Assembly: GCF_029767005.1 (NCBI RefSeq) | Contig: NZ_JARUQR010000002.1 | Location: 127,667-191,666, forward strand | Reading direction: 5' to 3' | Length of the DNA stretch: 64,000 nt | Source of the DNA: Thiomicrorhabdus sp. ZW0627 | Lineage (GTDB): Bacteria > Pseudomonadota > Gammaproteobacteria > Thiomicrospirales > Thiomicrospiraceae | Part shown: positions 56,072 through 63,967 of the stretch, piece by piece | Layout: each line of letters starts with the position of its first letter | Numbering within the stretch: position 1 is the stretch's first letter | The notes under the pieces: model-generated | Seen by the model: the letters and a program-made list of their open reading frames with translations, nothing else | Database searches by the model: none | What the model was told of the DNA's origin: nothing | Program-made: the position numbers and the translations under genes

Positions 56072-57319
56072 TTATCTTGCCCAAATATAGAAACCGACGA
56101 CAAAGAATTGCACGATCCATAGGGCGACGATCCAGATAGAGATCGTTCCCAGGCGATCGACCGCGGCACTCGGTGTGTAGACGCCGACGGTTTGTCCGGT
56201 CTTCCATGCGATGGTCAGGAAGTAACTTAATACCACGCCACCGACAATGGCGAAGGTCAAGAAGAACAGGCCTGTTGAGTACCAGTCCATGACGACTTTG
56301 TAGTCCAGGAAGTTGTAGTGGAAGAAGTCGTTGAGAATGCCGTAGCGAAGCATCTCGCGAGAAATCGCTACAACCAGTCCGATCACCAACGCGACCGGAA
56401 GCGCCATGTAACTACAGATACGCGCTTCACCTTTCAGGCGCCACATGGCCCATGGTGCATAGAGCAGTACCGCAATGCCACCTGCAATGCCCCAGAAAGA
56501 GGTTGCGAAATCTCCGGCAGTTTCCGGAATTGTCATCATCCAGGCGACATAAAGTATGGCGGAGATGACGGAGCCGATTTTGATCCATTTCTTACCCAGT
56601 TCGGCTGCCCAGTTCAGGTAGTCGTGGTCTGCGTCTTCACGCACTGACTTGAAGCGGCGGTAAGTGACTAGCATGCCACCGGTAACCGGAATCGCCATGC
56701 TGATGAAGAACGCGAAGCGCCAGATGTTGTAGGCATGCAGTTTTGAACCGGAATAATCGACGACACCGTTTTGGATGTACCACTCTTTCCACAGCTCCGG
56801 ATGCAGGATCGCACTGGTCAAACTGTGCATGATGAACCCGACAATCAGCATAAGAACCAAGCTTACAACCATCGACCAACGGGATTTTGGCTGTACGGTT
56901 TTGTCTGCATTCTTGCTGTTGCGGAAATAGTAGAAGTACATGGCCCAATAGGCGAGGATTAGAATCACGATAAAGCCGATTACCCATTGAGCGGAAAGTA
57001 CGTTCGATGTATACCAGTGCGGATCGTACACGACTTGTACGAACAGTAACGGCGCGACACCGACAACGATGGCAACCGAAACCGACACCTTGGCGATTTC
57101 CAACATAGCCGCACCTAAACGGCGCCAATAAAAGTTTTGGCTGAAAGCACCGTATAGGGTGATGGCCGACGTGCCAAGCATAAGTTGCACGAACAAAATA
57201 TGCAGGGCAAAGGTCAATACGCCCAACCCGATGAAGATGATTGGATAGGTCGGGATGCCTGCGGGATTGCGCAGGGCATACATCATTTCAGTTACTTGTG
57301 AAATTTGAGAGGCGTCCAT
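56072..57319 (-). CDS. Second subunit of a cytochrome bd-like oxidase
   Basis: A 415-residue integral membrane protein of nine or so helices. It takes the place of cydB but does not look like ordinary CydB. Its first helix, FALHILFVQLMLGTSAITLYG with His40, resembles the haem-ligand helix of CydA, so it may be a CydA-like partner (an AA' pair) in place of B. The start overlaps the stop of the upstream subunit by one base (TAATG), so the two are stoichiometric partners. A CAGGCCTG copy with full AACAGGCCTGTT lies inside (56265-56276). Confidence 0.7.
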   Translation of the reverse strand: MDASQISQVTEMMYALRNPAGIPTYPIIFIGLGVLTFALHILFVQLMLGTSAITLYGAFSQNFYWRRLGAAMLEIAKVSVSVAIVVGVAPLLFVQVVYDPHWYTSNVLSAQWVIGFIVILILAYWAMYFYYFRNSKNADKTVQPKSRWSMVVSLVLMLIVGFIMHSLTSAILHPELWKEWYIQNGVVDYSGSKLHAYNIWRFAFFISMAIPVTGGMLVTYRRFKSVREDADHDYLNWAAELGKKWIKIGSVISAILYVAWMMTIPETAGDFATSFWGIAGGIAVLLYAPWAMWRLKGEARICSYMALPVALVIGLVVAISREMLRYGILNDFFHYNFLDYKVVMDWYSTGLFFLTFAIVGGVVLSYFLTIAWKTGQTVGVYTPSAAVDRLGTISIWIVALWIVQFFVVGFYIWAR

Positions 57320-58776
57320 TATTTCTCCTCCTGTGGAATGGTCAGAGCCGCGACTTTATCTTGCGCCTGTTTTTCAGCAAGGGCTCGGTTTCGGGCATCC
57401 ACTTCTTGTTTGATGGCTTCGGCTACGGCAGGTTGACCGCCTTTTTTGTTCATCAGTAGGTAAGCCGACAGGGCTTTGACTTCCGAATCCAACATCGGCA
57501 TTTTTGGCATGTAGGCGATGTTCCCGGAAGTCAGCACACCTTTGACGTATTTCTCCATACGTTCCCGGGTGATGTTATCCGGGAAATAGCGGTGCAGAGG
57601 ACGGATGCCGGTTTTGCTCGGAGAGTGGCAGTTAGAACAGTAGACCATCGCAATAAATTGACCGGCTTGAATCATGTTGTGGTCATTGACCTTTTTTAGT
57701 TCCGGCGGTGTGAACGGGTGTGCCTTCAGTATTCCGACTTTTTCGAGGAGCGGTAGTTGGGATTGGATGCCCATGCCGGGAACATCGCGGCCTATGACTT
57801 GGTTTGAGTAGACGTATTGTCCGGCCACCCAAGGCTTACGCATGGATTCGCGTGCCGTTTCCTCAGGCCATAAACCGGCGACCAGAATGGTGACCGACAT
57901 GAATCCTGCGAAACCGGCAACAAGGGTTTTGGGTTGAATCATGGTGATGATGAAGTAAGCTAGGGTGCCGGATAGAACGGCGACGATGCTTGGCACGAAA
58001 TAATCCGGTAAGCGGTTTTCCATGACTAGCAGTGCTTGATCCGGAACCGACTTCAAGTACCACTGGAACAAAGCGGCACCTATGAGGGTGGAAACGATTC
58101 CGAGCCAGCCAAGTTTGCGAGCCATCTCTTTTTTGAAGGCCGGGTCTTTGATGCCTGCGACGACAATGCCGCCGACCACCGCCGTCATGGTGAACATGAA
58201 TGCCATGCGCATTCCCATCTGGATAAAGGTGTTGGTGCCATAGAATCCATTAAGATAGCCACCTTCCTCAAACCAAGCCTCTTTACCCGGTAACATCATG
58301 AAAGAGAGAATCCCTACGATAATCAGCATGGTCGCAAGGGAGGCCATACCGAAGATCACGGATATTTTCATGTGGGTCTTTTTATCGACACGTCCTACCA
58401 GATAAACGATCATGTAAACGCCGACCACTTCGATCACGAAGAAAACCCATTCGGTCGCCCACTTCCAGACGAAGGAGTGGATTAATGCGCCGATGCCGTT
58501 CGGGCTGGCAACGGTGGTGGAGTACCAGATTCCCGGTCCGGTGATCGAACCGGCCACGTAGGTAAAGACCAAAAGGAAGAGGCCGTATTTCTTGACGAAA
58601 TCGAGCAGGTCATCCCGATCTTCCCGGTAAGCCTTGTTAGAGAGGTATGCGAATAGCAGTGCGGCACCAACCGAAGTATGAGAGGCAAGCACGTGAAAGG
58701 TTGCAATCAGCGCAACTACCCAGCCCGAGCCTACAGTCGGTTCGTACCAGGTTGGATAAAGGCTAATCAGATCCAT
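57319..58776 (-). CDS. Cytochrome bd-like subunit I with C-terminal cytochrome c domain
   Basis: Start at 58776 (MDLISLYPTWYEPTVG), with AAGGAAGA six bases upstream; the open frame goes on 79 codons without coding character. The 485-residue protein has about eight helices. Helix 1 carries His28 and His33 (FHVLASHTSVGAALL), like the haem-binding His19 of CydA. GALIHSFVWKWATEWVFFVIE gives Glu109 and Glu116, like Glu99/Glu107 of the bd active-site helix. The quinol-binding Q loop and a clear counterpart of the haem b558 ligand His186 are not seen. Residues 370-445 form a cytochrome c domain with CSNCH (380-384) and MPKMP as distal ligand. This predicts electrons from cytochrome c, not quinol. 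Heads a six-gene operon. Confidence 0.8.
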   Translation of the reverse strand: MDLISLYPTWYEPTVGSGWVVALIATFHVLASHTSVGAALLFAYLSNKAYREDRDDLLDFVKKYGLFLLVFTYVAGSITGPGIWYSTTVASPNGIGALIHSFVWKWATEWVFFVIEVVGVYMIVYLVGRVDKKTHMKISVIFGMASLATMLIIVGILSFMMLPGKEAWFEEGGYLNGFYGTNTFIQMGMRMAFMFTMTAVVGGIVVAGIKDPAFKKEMARKLGWLGIVSTLIGAALFQWYLKSVPDQALLVMENRLPDYFVPSIVAVLSGTLAYFIITMIQPKTLVAGFAGFMSVTILVAGLWPEETARESMRKPWVAGQYVYSNQVIGRDVPGMGIQSQLPLLEKVGILKAHPFTPPELKKVNDHNMIQAGQFIAMVYCSNCHSPSKTGIRPLHRYFPDNITRERMEKYVKGVLTSGNIAYMPKMPMLDSEVKALSAYLLMNKKGGQPAVAEAIKQEVDARNRALAEKQAQDKVAALTIPQEEK

Positions 58777-58860
58777 AGGGTCTTCCTTGCAATTAGTTTG
58801 TTTTATGAAGCATAAATCTAAGTTATGTGTTGTGTATTGTAGGAAAGTGACTGGAAATTG

Positions 58861-58887
58861 GTATTCAAAAAAATTTATTTTGGATAC
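58861..58887. promoter_or_regulatory. Candidate operator upstream of the bd-like/sulfide operon
   Basis: Inverted repeat with 10-base arms GTATTCAAAA / TTTTGGATAC (one mismatch, 7-base spacer), centred about 100 bases before the operon start. The region 58777-59083 has no gene. It is AT-rich on the operon side and holds this repeat, a CAGGCCTG copy and a terminator for the pcm-like gene. Confidence 0.4.
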
Positions 58888-58963
58888 ATGAAAATACTTA
58901 TGATCTTTTATGCACCTGATCGTATCAATATATCCATTCAAATTACAGTGAAATTTTAAAGTT

Positions 58964-58975
58964 AGCAGGCCTGCT
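58964..58975. repeat. CAGGCCTG palindrome (intergenic)
   Basis: AGCAGGCCTGCT, a perfect 12-base palindrome between two minus-strand genes. Confidence 0.75.
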
Positions 58976-59011
58976 GTGTGGCGGTCAGGGGGAATGGGGG
59001 ATTTCAGATAC

Positions 59012-59041
59012 AAAAACGGCCGGGAAGAACCGGCCGTTTTT
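59012..59041. terminator. Strong terminator downstream of the pcm-like gene
   Basis: Perfect stem AAAAACGGCCGG / CCGGCCGTTTTT with a GAAGAA loop. It faces the minus-strand pcm-like gene and separates it from the respiratory operon. Confidence 0.9.
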
Positions 59042-59083
59042 AATTATTTTTCGCTTACGGAACAAGCGAATGAAAATGAGGTA

Positions 59084-59731
59084 TTACAGGCTGAAAACTT
59101 CAGGGGCTTCCGCATTGACCAGAGGTTTAAGGTCGGTTTCGAAAAGGCTTTCGGTTTCCCATTCAACTTCGCTGATGCGGGTCAGTGTCTGAGCCGTCAT
59201 GGCTGGAGAGTTTCCGCTGATTACCGCCAAGCGTCCGCCTAGTTTTAATTTTTCTTTATAAGCGGTAGGGATTGTTGCAACCGAGCCGGTCAATATGATG
59301 ACGTCGTATTGCTTGCCGTCGTCCCAGTCCTGACTGGCATCACCGATTTGGAATTCGATGTTGTTGTAATCCTTCAGGCGCTCTTTGGCAACTTGCTGAA
59401 GGTCTTCATGGATTTCAACCGTCGTAACCGATTCACCCAAGCTTGCGATCAAAGCGGTCATGAAGCCGCTTCCGGTTCCGATTTCAAGAACGCTGTCGGT
59501 TCCGTCGATGTCCAGAGCCTGTAATAGTTTGGCTTCCACTTTTGGAGCCATCATTACTTCGTCGTGACCGATCGGCAGTTCGATATCGCTGTAAGCCAAA
59601 GACTGTTTTGATTCCTCGACAAATTGGTGGCGAGGCACTTCAAGAAACAGATCAAGAACTTTTTGGTCAAGTACATCCCACGGACGAATTTGTTGTTCTA
59701 CCATGAAAAAGCGAGCTTGATCAAAATTCAT
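59084..59731 (-). CDS. Protein-L-isoaspartate O-methyltransferase-family protein
   Basis: A 215-residue SAM-dependent methyltransferase of the PCMT fold. MVEQQIRPWDVLD and VPRHQFVEE are family marks near the start, and the SAM loop is LEIGTGSGFMTALIASLG (about 82-99). Such proteins repair isoaspartyl damage. Homologues in this position in other gammaproteobacteria are often annotated pcm-like and lie before tolC; tolC is not here. The active-site serine/threonine region is less well kept than in true Pcm, so the substrate is open. Confidence 0.83.
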   Translation of the reverse strand: MNFDQARFFMVEQQIRPWDVLDQKVLDLFLEVPRHQFVEESKQSLAYSDIELPIGHDEVMMAPKVEAKLLQALDIDGTDSVLEIGTGSGFMTALIASLGESVTTVEIHEDLQQVAKERLKDYNNIEFQIGDASQDWDDGKQYDVIILTGSVATIPTAYKEKLKLGGRLAVISGNSPAMTAQTLTRISEVEWETESLFETDLKPLVNAEAPEVFSL

Positions 59732-59950
59732 AACAGGTTCCTTTAAATAAGCTATTTCTACAACAAGCGGCGCGTTTCAATGTGGATGACGATGCCTGCT
59801 CGGGTGTTCAATATTTATAATTCAGCCGCTCATTATATCTAAAAAATATTTAAAAATATCGGAAAACGCTTATTTAATATCCGGTTGGTTTTGTTGTTCT
59901 TACAAACATTGTTGTTTCTGCGGCTTTGGGTGCGGTGTTATGATTACGGG

Positions 59951-60880
59951 ATGAATACACCGAATTCCCTTCATCCATATCTCCACCTCTCCGAGACTCA
60001 GCGGGTTGATCTGCCAGAGTTGAAAGTCTGTGAAGCCTTGCCAGCCAAGTTTGAGGACAGTACCAATCGTTTGTGGTCGGTTCATTATGAAGCGGAGGGT
60101 CGAATCGAAGAGGCGATACTCAAGCTTTGCTTTCCTCAGGATGTTAAAGATTCTGCATTCTGGTTGGGAATGACAAGCCTGTTCGGTTTGTCTTTTCCTG
60201 AGAGAATGGCCGATTATGTCAAGGTGTATGAGAGGGTTTCCGAATGGAGTCCGCTGCAAGTTCCGGGGTTGGTTGCTGCGCGTTCCAGTCATGAAGGCTA
60301 CGCAGGTTGTTTGTTGACGAAAAAACTACCGGGCTCTGAGTTGCTGGGTGAACAGGTCACGCAGGCAATTGCAGAGCAGCTCGGACATCACTTGGGAAGC
60401 CTTCACCGAAACAGTTCTGAATGGTTTGGGCCGTTGTTCAATCCGCGGAGCTCTGCCGACAAGTGGGGAGAGTTGTTGTTTGATACGGTTGTGGGGTTGG
60501 CGAAACGCGAAGGGATCTCCATTGAAAGTTATCTGCCCGAGCTGAAAAACGCGAAATATTTTCCGTATAGCGATGCAGATGAATTCGTTCCGATCATGCC
60601 TGACTTGCGTTGGGACCAGTTTCTGTTGCATCGGCAGCGGCTACATGCCTTGGTTGATTTGGATGCCATGGTGTGGGGCGCCCGTGAATTGGAATTTGTG
60701 TTGTTGGAATACCTGTTGGATGAGTCATTGTGGCAGGCGTTCGCGGAGGCATATTCGGAATACAGGGATTTGCCGGAACTGGATTCGGTGAGAACGGCTT
60801 ACCGTCTTTTGTTGTTTTTTATGAACGTATTGGGGGAGGAGTCGCTTGAAGCATGGATGTCTGCTCCAAGACGACTTTAA
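59951..60880 (+). CDS. Aminoglycoside-phosphotransferase-fold kinase, candidate thiamine kinase
   Basis: A 309-residue protein with an APH/choline-kinase fold. LGHHLGSLHRNS is the helix before the catalytic loop, PDLRWDQFLLHRQ is the catalytic loop with the aspartate kept (in place of HGDLHWDN-type), and LVDLDAMVWG is the metal-binding aspartate. The start is taken at the ATG at 59951; a longer frame to 59885 is hydrophobic and unlikely. It converges on the thiamine-transport genes, and APH-fold kinases phosphorylate thiamine in salvage (ThiK). The role is inferred from place and fold only. Confidence 0.6.
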   Translation: MNTPNSLHPYLHLSETQRVDLPELKVCEALPAKFEDSTNRLWSVHYEAEGRIEEAILKLCFPQDVKDSAFWLGMTSLFGLSFPERMADYVKVYERVSEWSPLQVPGLVAARSSHEGYAGCLLTKKLPGSELLGEQVTQAIAEQLGHHLGSLHRNSSEWFGPLFNPRSSADKWGELLFDTVVGLAKREGISIESYLPELKNAKYFPYSDADEFVPIMPDLRWDQFLLHRQRLHALVDLDAMVWGARELEFVLLEYLLDESLWQAFAEAYSEYRDLPELDSVRTAYRLLLFFMNVLGEESLEAWMSAPRRL

Positions 60881-60883
60881 GAG

Positions 60884-61513
60884 TTAGGTTGTCGTTTTAC
60901 GACTCTCTTCGCTGTGCAGTTTTATCCAGCTTAAGTACCCCACCACAGCCAGAACAAGATAGACGGCAAACATGACGATTGTGACGTAGTATCCGGTCTG
61001 CCAGTATAGCGCAATAGCCGCAGTATCGATCACCAGCCAGTACAACCAGTTCTCCAGTACCTTGCGGGCCATTAGATAGGTGTTCATGACCGAGAAGACG
61101 GTCACCACTGCATCCAGATAAGGCAAGCGGGACTGCACGACGTTCTCCAGATAGAGACCGGTCAATACACTGAGTACGGCACCTGCCAGAATGAAGCGAA
61201 TGTGAAACTGAACAGGCCTGGTGGAAATCGCCAGGTCGTCTTTTTTATCGTCGTGACGGCGCCAAAGCATAAAACCATAAACCGCCATGGCCATATAGTA
61301 GAAGTTAAGCAGTGCTTGCATCGGCAGCTGGCCTTCCCAAAAAAGTACCGTATAAATTACGGTACTGATGAAAGCGGCGGGCCAGCACCAGATCGATTCT
61401 CTGGCCGCCAGAATCACGTAGAGAATACCGAGCGACGCAGCTAATGTTTCCCAACCCGATAAGGCGAGAAAGCTATCGAAGATGGTTTGTAGGAGGCTGT
61501 CATTTGCAGGCAT
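60884..61513 (-). CDS. pnuT: PnuC-family vitamin transporter, probably for thiamine (PnuT)
   Basis: A 209-residue membrane protein with seven or so helices in the PnuC fold (WCWPAAFISTVIYTVLFW; LLNFYYMAMAVYGFMLWRR; YWLVIDTAAIALYW). PnuC proteins take up nicotinamide riboside; a subfamily in TPP-riboswitch operons takes up thiamine and is called PnuT. Here it overlaps the YkoF-like thiamine-binding gene by 14 bases and is downstream of a TPP-controlled receptor, so thiamine is the likely substrate. Confidence 0.8.
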   Translation of the reverse strand: MPANDSLLQTIFDSFLALSGWETLAASLGILYVILAARESIWCWPAAFISTVIYTVLFWEGQLPMQALLNFYYMAMAVYGFMLWRRHDDKKDDLAISTRPVQFHIRFILAGAVLSVLTGLYLENVVQSRLPYLDAVVTVFSVMNTYLMARKVLENWLYWLVIDTAAIALYWQTGYYVTIVMFAVYLVLAVVGYLSWIKLHSEESRKTTT

Positions 61514-61769
61514 CGATCACCGCCGCTGATCGGTCTACACCGACAATTTTGAGTACGAATACACTGTGTGGAATCTTTTCCAGGACTTCTTTCATGTCCT
61601 GGTTCATTTCTTTCATGACGCTGTCAAAATCTCCAAACACCTGGGTGCTGAGACTGTTTCGGGCAATCGTCAGGTCGGGATTTTGTTCCAAGCGGGCGAT
61701 GAAATCCAGAATAGGTTGGCAGTAATCCTCCTGAAGAGGGTACATGCTGATATCGACTGAAATTTTCAT
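61500..61769 (-). CDS. YkoF-like (thiamine/HMP-binding) small protein
   Basis: An 89-residue protein of the MTH1187/YkoF ferredoxin-like fold (MKISVDISMYPLQEDYCQPI at the start; STQVFGDFDSV in the middle; SVFVLKIVGV near the end). Members bind thiamine or its pyrimidine. The ATG at 61769 with GGA eight bases upstream is preferred to a TTG four codons earlier. It lies between the TonB receptor and pnuT in one direction. Confidence 0.78.
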   Translation of the reverse strand: MKISVDISMYPLQEDYCQPILDFIARLEQNPDLTIARNSLSTQVFGDFDSVMKEMNQDMKEVLEKIPHSVFVLKIVGVDRSAAVIDACK

Positions 61770-61812
61770 TTTGTTTTCCAATGATGGTTTTATCTATTTG
61801 TTTTGATTATAA

Positions 61813-61842
61813 AAAAACGGACTGTAAAAGTCCGTTTGTTTT
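61813..61842 (-). terminator. Hairpin with T run between the TonB receptor and the YkoF-like gene
   Basis: On the minus strand, stem ACGGACT / AGTCCGT followed by T8. It may lower expression of the downstream transport genes relative to the receptor. Confidence 0.75.
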
Positions 61843-61850
61843 ATGAAACA

Positions 61851-63884
61851 TTAAAAGAATACGCGAGCCGTGACTCCTAACTGTCTAAGGTCACCCAGAC
61901 GGATGTATTCCGAAGGGTTGGTGTAAGGAGCGTTGAAGTCGAAGTAGTAACCTCGTGTCGCATAAGTTTCGTCCGTCAGGTTCTTGCCCCAAAGGTAGAT
62001 TTCGTAATTTTCGGTTTCATAACCGATTCGCGCGTTCACCAAGTGGTACGGATCGGATTCGATGTTGTGGGTGTTGTCGAAGTAGAACTTGTCTACCGCC
62101 GTTACGTCACCCTGTGCATAGAATCCGTTGCTGGCGCGGTATTTGACACCAAGGTTGAACTGATAGTTCGGTGCGTGGGCCTGTTCGCGGTCACTGATGG
62201 TAAAGCCGGTGTTTAAAGCCGTACCTTCGACCTTGGTTTGAAGCAGGCCAAGGCTTCCGTACAAGTTCCAGTTCGAGTTCGCTTGCCATTCAAAATCACC
62301 TTCAAGACCGTAGTTCTGAGCACCATCGAAGTTTTCAGTGTAGAAAACCCAGGCTGTGGATGAATTAGGGTCGTAAGTGTAACCGTCAAACTGTGGATTC
62401 TGGCGATCCATGTAGAAAGCGGTAATATTGGTTTTCAAACCTAAGGCCGCGTAGTTGGATTTCAAACCGATTTCGTAGTTCATCAGGGTTTCGGCATCGT
62501 AGGTTATATATTGGCTTGGCGTACCGGAAGGTTGTCCGGCGTTGAAGCCGCCTGCTTTGTAACCACGTGTGATGCCGGTGAAAGCCGTGTGAGTGTCATT
62601 GTATTTGTAGCGATACGTTAGGTTAGCACCCCAGAGTCCGTCATCCGGCGTATAGTGTTCACCGGCGCTGTTGGTGAAGTCGCTGCTGTTCTGTTCGATG
62701 CGCAGGCCTGCGGTGATGGTCGCCTTTGGAGTCATGGCGTAATCAAGTTGCCCGAATCCGGCCAGTTTGCTTAGAGTGAAATCGGAACTGCTGCTGCCCC
62801 AGTATTCGGTTTTGTTGGTTTCGTCCAGCTTCGAGCCATAAAGACCGAATAGCCAGTCGGTGTTGCCGTTGATGCGGGATTCCGGCGTGGAAGTCCAGCG
62901 TAATTCCTGACTCATGGTTCTACGGTGTTTGTTGTTCAGGTAGGTTCCGGCGCTGTCCGCCGTCCAATCTTCGTCATAACTGTAGGTCATGTCGGAGTTG
63001 GCCAGGGTGGTCTTACTGGTCAAGACGTAGTTCGGGTTACCTTTCCATTCGGCTTTGATCGAACCGGCATTGGAAAGCTGGCTGTCCTTACCTGGTTGGT
63101 TGGAAAGGGTGGTGAAGCTGTTGTCGCGCGACCATGCGTCATAACCGTTGTTAAGGTCGGCATGAAGCATTGAAACGTCTACAGTTGTATTTTTGTTAGG
63201 GAATAGACGCACTTTTCCGCGAACTGTCAATTCATCACGTCCGTTGGTGTCGGTGCGGTTTAGCGTGTCGTTGTCACGGAAACCGTCGCTGGAGTGTTTG
63301 AAGACGGCAATGCGGTATTGGGCCGCATCTTCTTCGGAGCTGACAGGGCCACTGGTCATTAGGCCGAATTCTTTAAGATTGTCTTGACCGGCACTGGCTT
63401 CGATCATGCTCTCGCGGTAAGGGGTCGAATCGTTGGTTTCGATGTTGATCAGGCCGCCGATGGCGCTTTGCCCGTAACGGGTGTTCTGTGGACCACGCAG
63501 AACTTCCACCTGCTGGACGTCGAACAGATTGCCGACCATTCCGATACCGCTGAAATCAATGTCGTCTATTGCAAAACCGACGCTGGCATTTGGCGCGCCG
63601 GTGTATTCGTCGCGTTGACCGATGCCTCGAATTTGGATATGGCGTGGACGGGAGCTTTGACCTGAAAAATTGACGTTCGGTGTTTTGAGAAGGATGTCGT
63701 CAAAGTGAACCGCGCCTTGATCCTGAAGGTCGGCACTGTCTTTAATGTCCACGCTGGTTGGAATGTCTTGTTCTGTCGTTTCGCGCAGATCGGCGTTGAC
63801 GACAACTGGAGCCAGTTCTTCTGCAGCTACGTTTGTGGCACTTAGAGCAGTGGCAATAGCAATAGCCAATGGTTTGATTTTCAT
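61851..63884 (-). CDS. TonB-dependent outer-membrane receptor, probably for thiamine
   Basis: A 677-residue outer-membrane protein. Signal peptide ends near VAA-EEL, TonB box APVVVN follows, then the plug domain (DILLKTPNVNFSGQSS; QQVEVLRGPQNTRYGQSAIG) and a 22-stranded barrel ending in phenylalanine (RVFF). The gene lies directly downstream of a TPP riboswitch and upstream of YkoF-like and PnuT genes, so it probably brings thiamine or its phosphates across the outer membrane. The ribosome site AAGGA is inside a hairpin. Confidence 0.88.
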   Translation of the reverse strand: MKIKPLAIAIATALSATNVAAEELAPVVVNADLRETTEQDIPTSVDIKDSADLQDQGAVHFDDILLKTPNVNFSGQSSRPRHIQIRGIGQRDEYTGAPNASVGFAIDDIDFSGIGMVGNLFDVQQVEVLRGPQNTRYGQSAIGGLINIETNDSTPYRESMIEASAGQDNLKEFGLMTSGPVSSEEDAAQYRIAVFKHSSDGFRDNDTLNRTDTNGRDELTVRGKVRLFPNKNTTVDVSMLHADLNNGYDAWSRDNSFTTLSNQPGKDSQLSNAGSIKAEWKGNPNYVLTSKTTLANSDMTYSYDEDWTADSAGTYLNNKHRRTMSQELRWTSTPESRINGNTDWLFGLYGSKLDETNKTEYWGSSSSDFTLSKLAGFGQLDYAMTPKATITAGLRIEQNSSDFTNSAGEHYTPDDGLWGANLTYRYKYNDTHTAFTGITRGYKAGGFNAGQPSGTPSQYITYDAETLMNYEIGLKSNYAALGLKTNITAFYMDRQNPQFDGYTYDPNSSTAWVFYTENFDGAQNYGLEGDFEWQANSNWNLYGSLGLLQTKVEGTALNTGFTISDREQAHAPNYQFNLGVKYRASNGFYAQGDVTAVDKFYFDNTHNIESDPYHLVNARIGYETENYEIYLWGKNLTDETYATRGYYFDFNAPYTNPSEYIRLGDLRQLGVTARVFF

Positions 63885-63891
63885 GTGAGTT

Positions 63892-63912
63892 CCTTTTAAA
63901 AAGCTTAAAAGG
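63892..63912 (-). promoter_or_regulatory. Ribosome-site hairpin of the TonB receptor (riboswitch expression platform)
   Basis: CCTTTTAA / TTAAAAGG, a perfect eight-base stem with a five-base loop. Its 3' arm holds the AAGGA ribosome site of the receptor. Bases 63911-63917 can instead pair with 63968-63975 in the riboswitch, so the two structures compete at the two bases they share. Confidence 0.6.
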
Positions 63913-63967
63913 ACAGGGCGAACATTGTAATGAACCCGCCTGGGGTCATTGAAGGCGTGGTGCGCTG

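Noticed and set aside
56059-56169. Upstream extension of the monohaem cytochrome gene to 56169
   Set aside because: The extension lies inside the preceding membrane-subunit gene, encodes no signal peptide, and the ATG at 56058 has a good ribosome site.
58918-58935. FNR-like site (TTGAT...ATCAG) upstream of the bd-like operon
   Set aside because: The half-sites are separated by three bases where FNR/CRP sites need four, and the second half has a mismatch.
61851-63884. TonB-dependent receptor as a siderophore or vitamin B12 receptor
   Set aside because: The TPP riboswitch directly upstream and the thiamine-binding and PnuC-type genes downstream point to thiamine. No Fur box or cobalamin riboswitch is seen.
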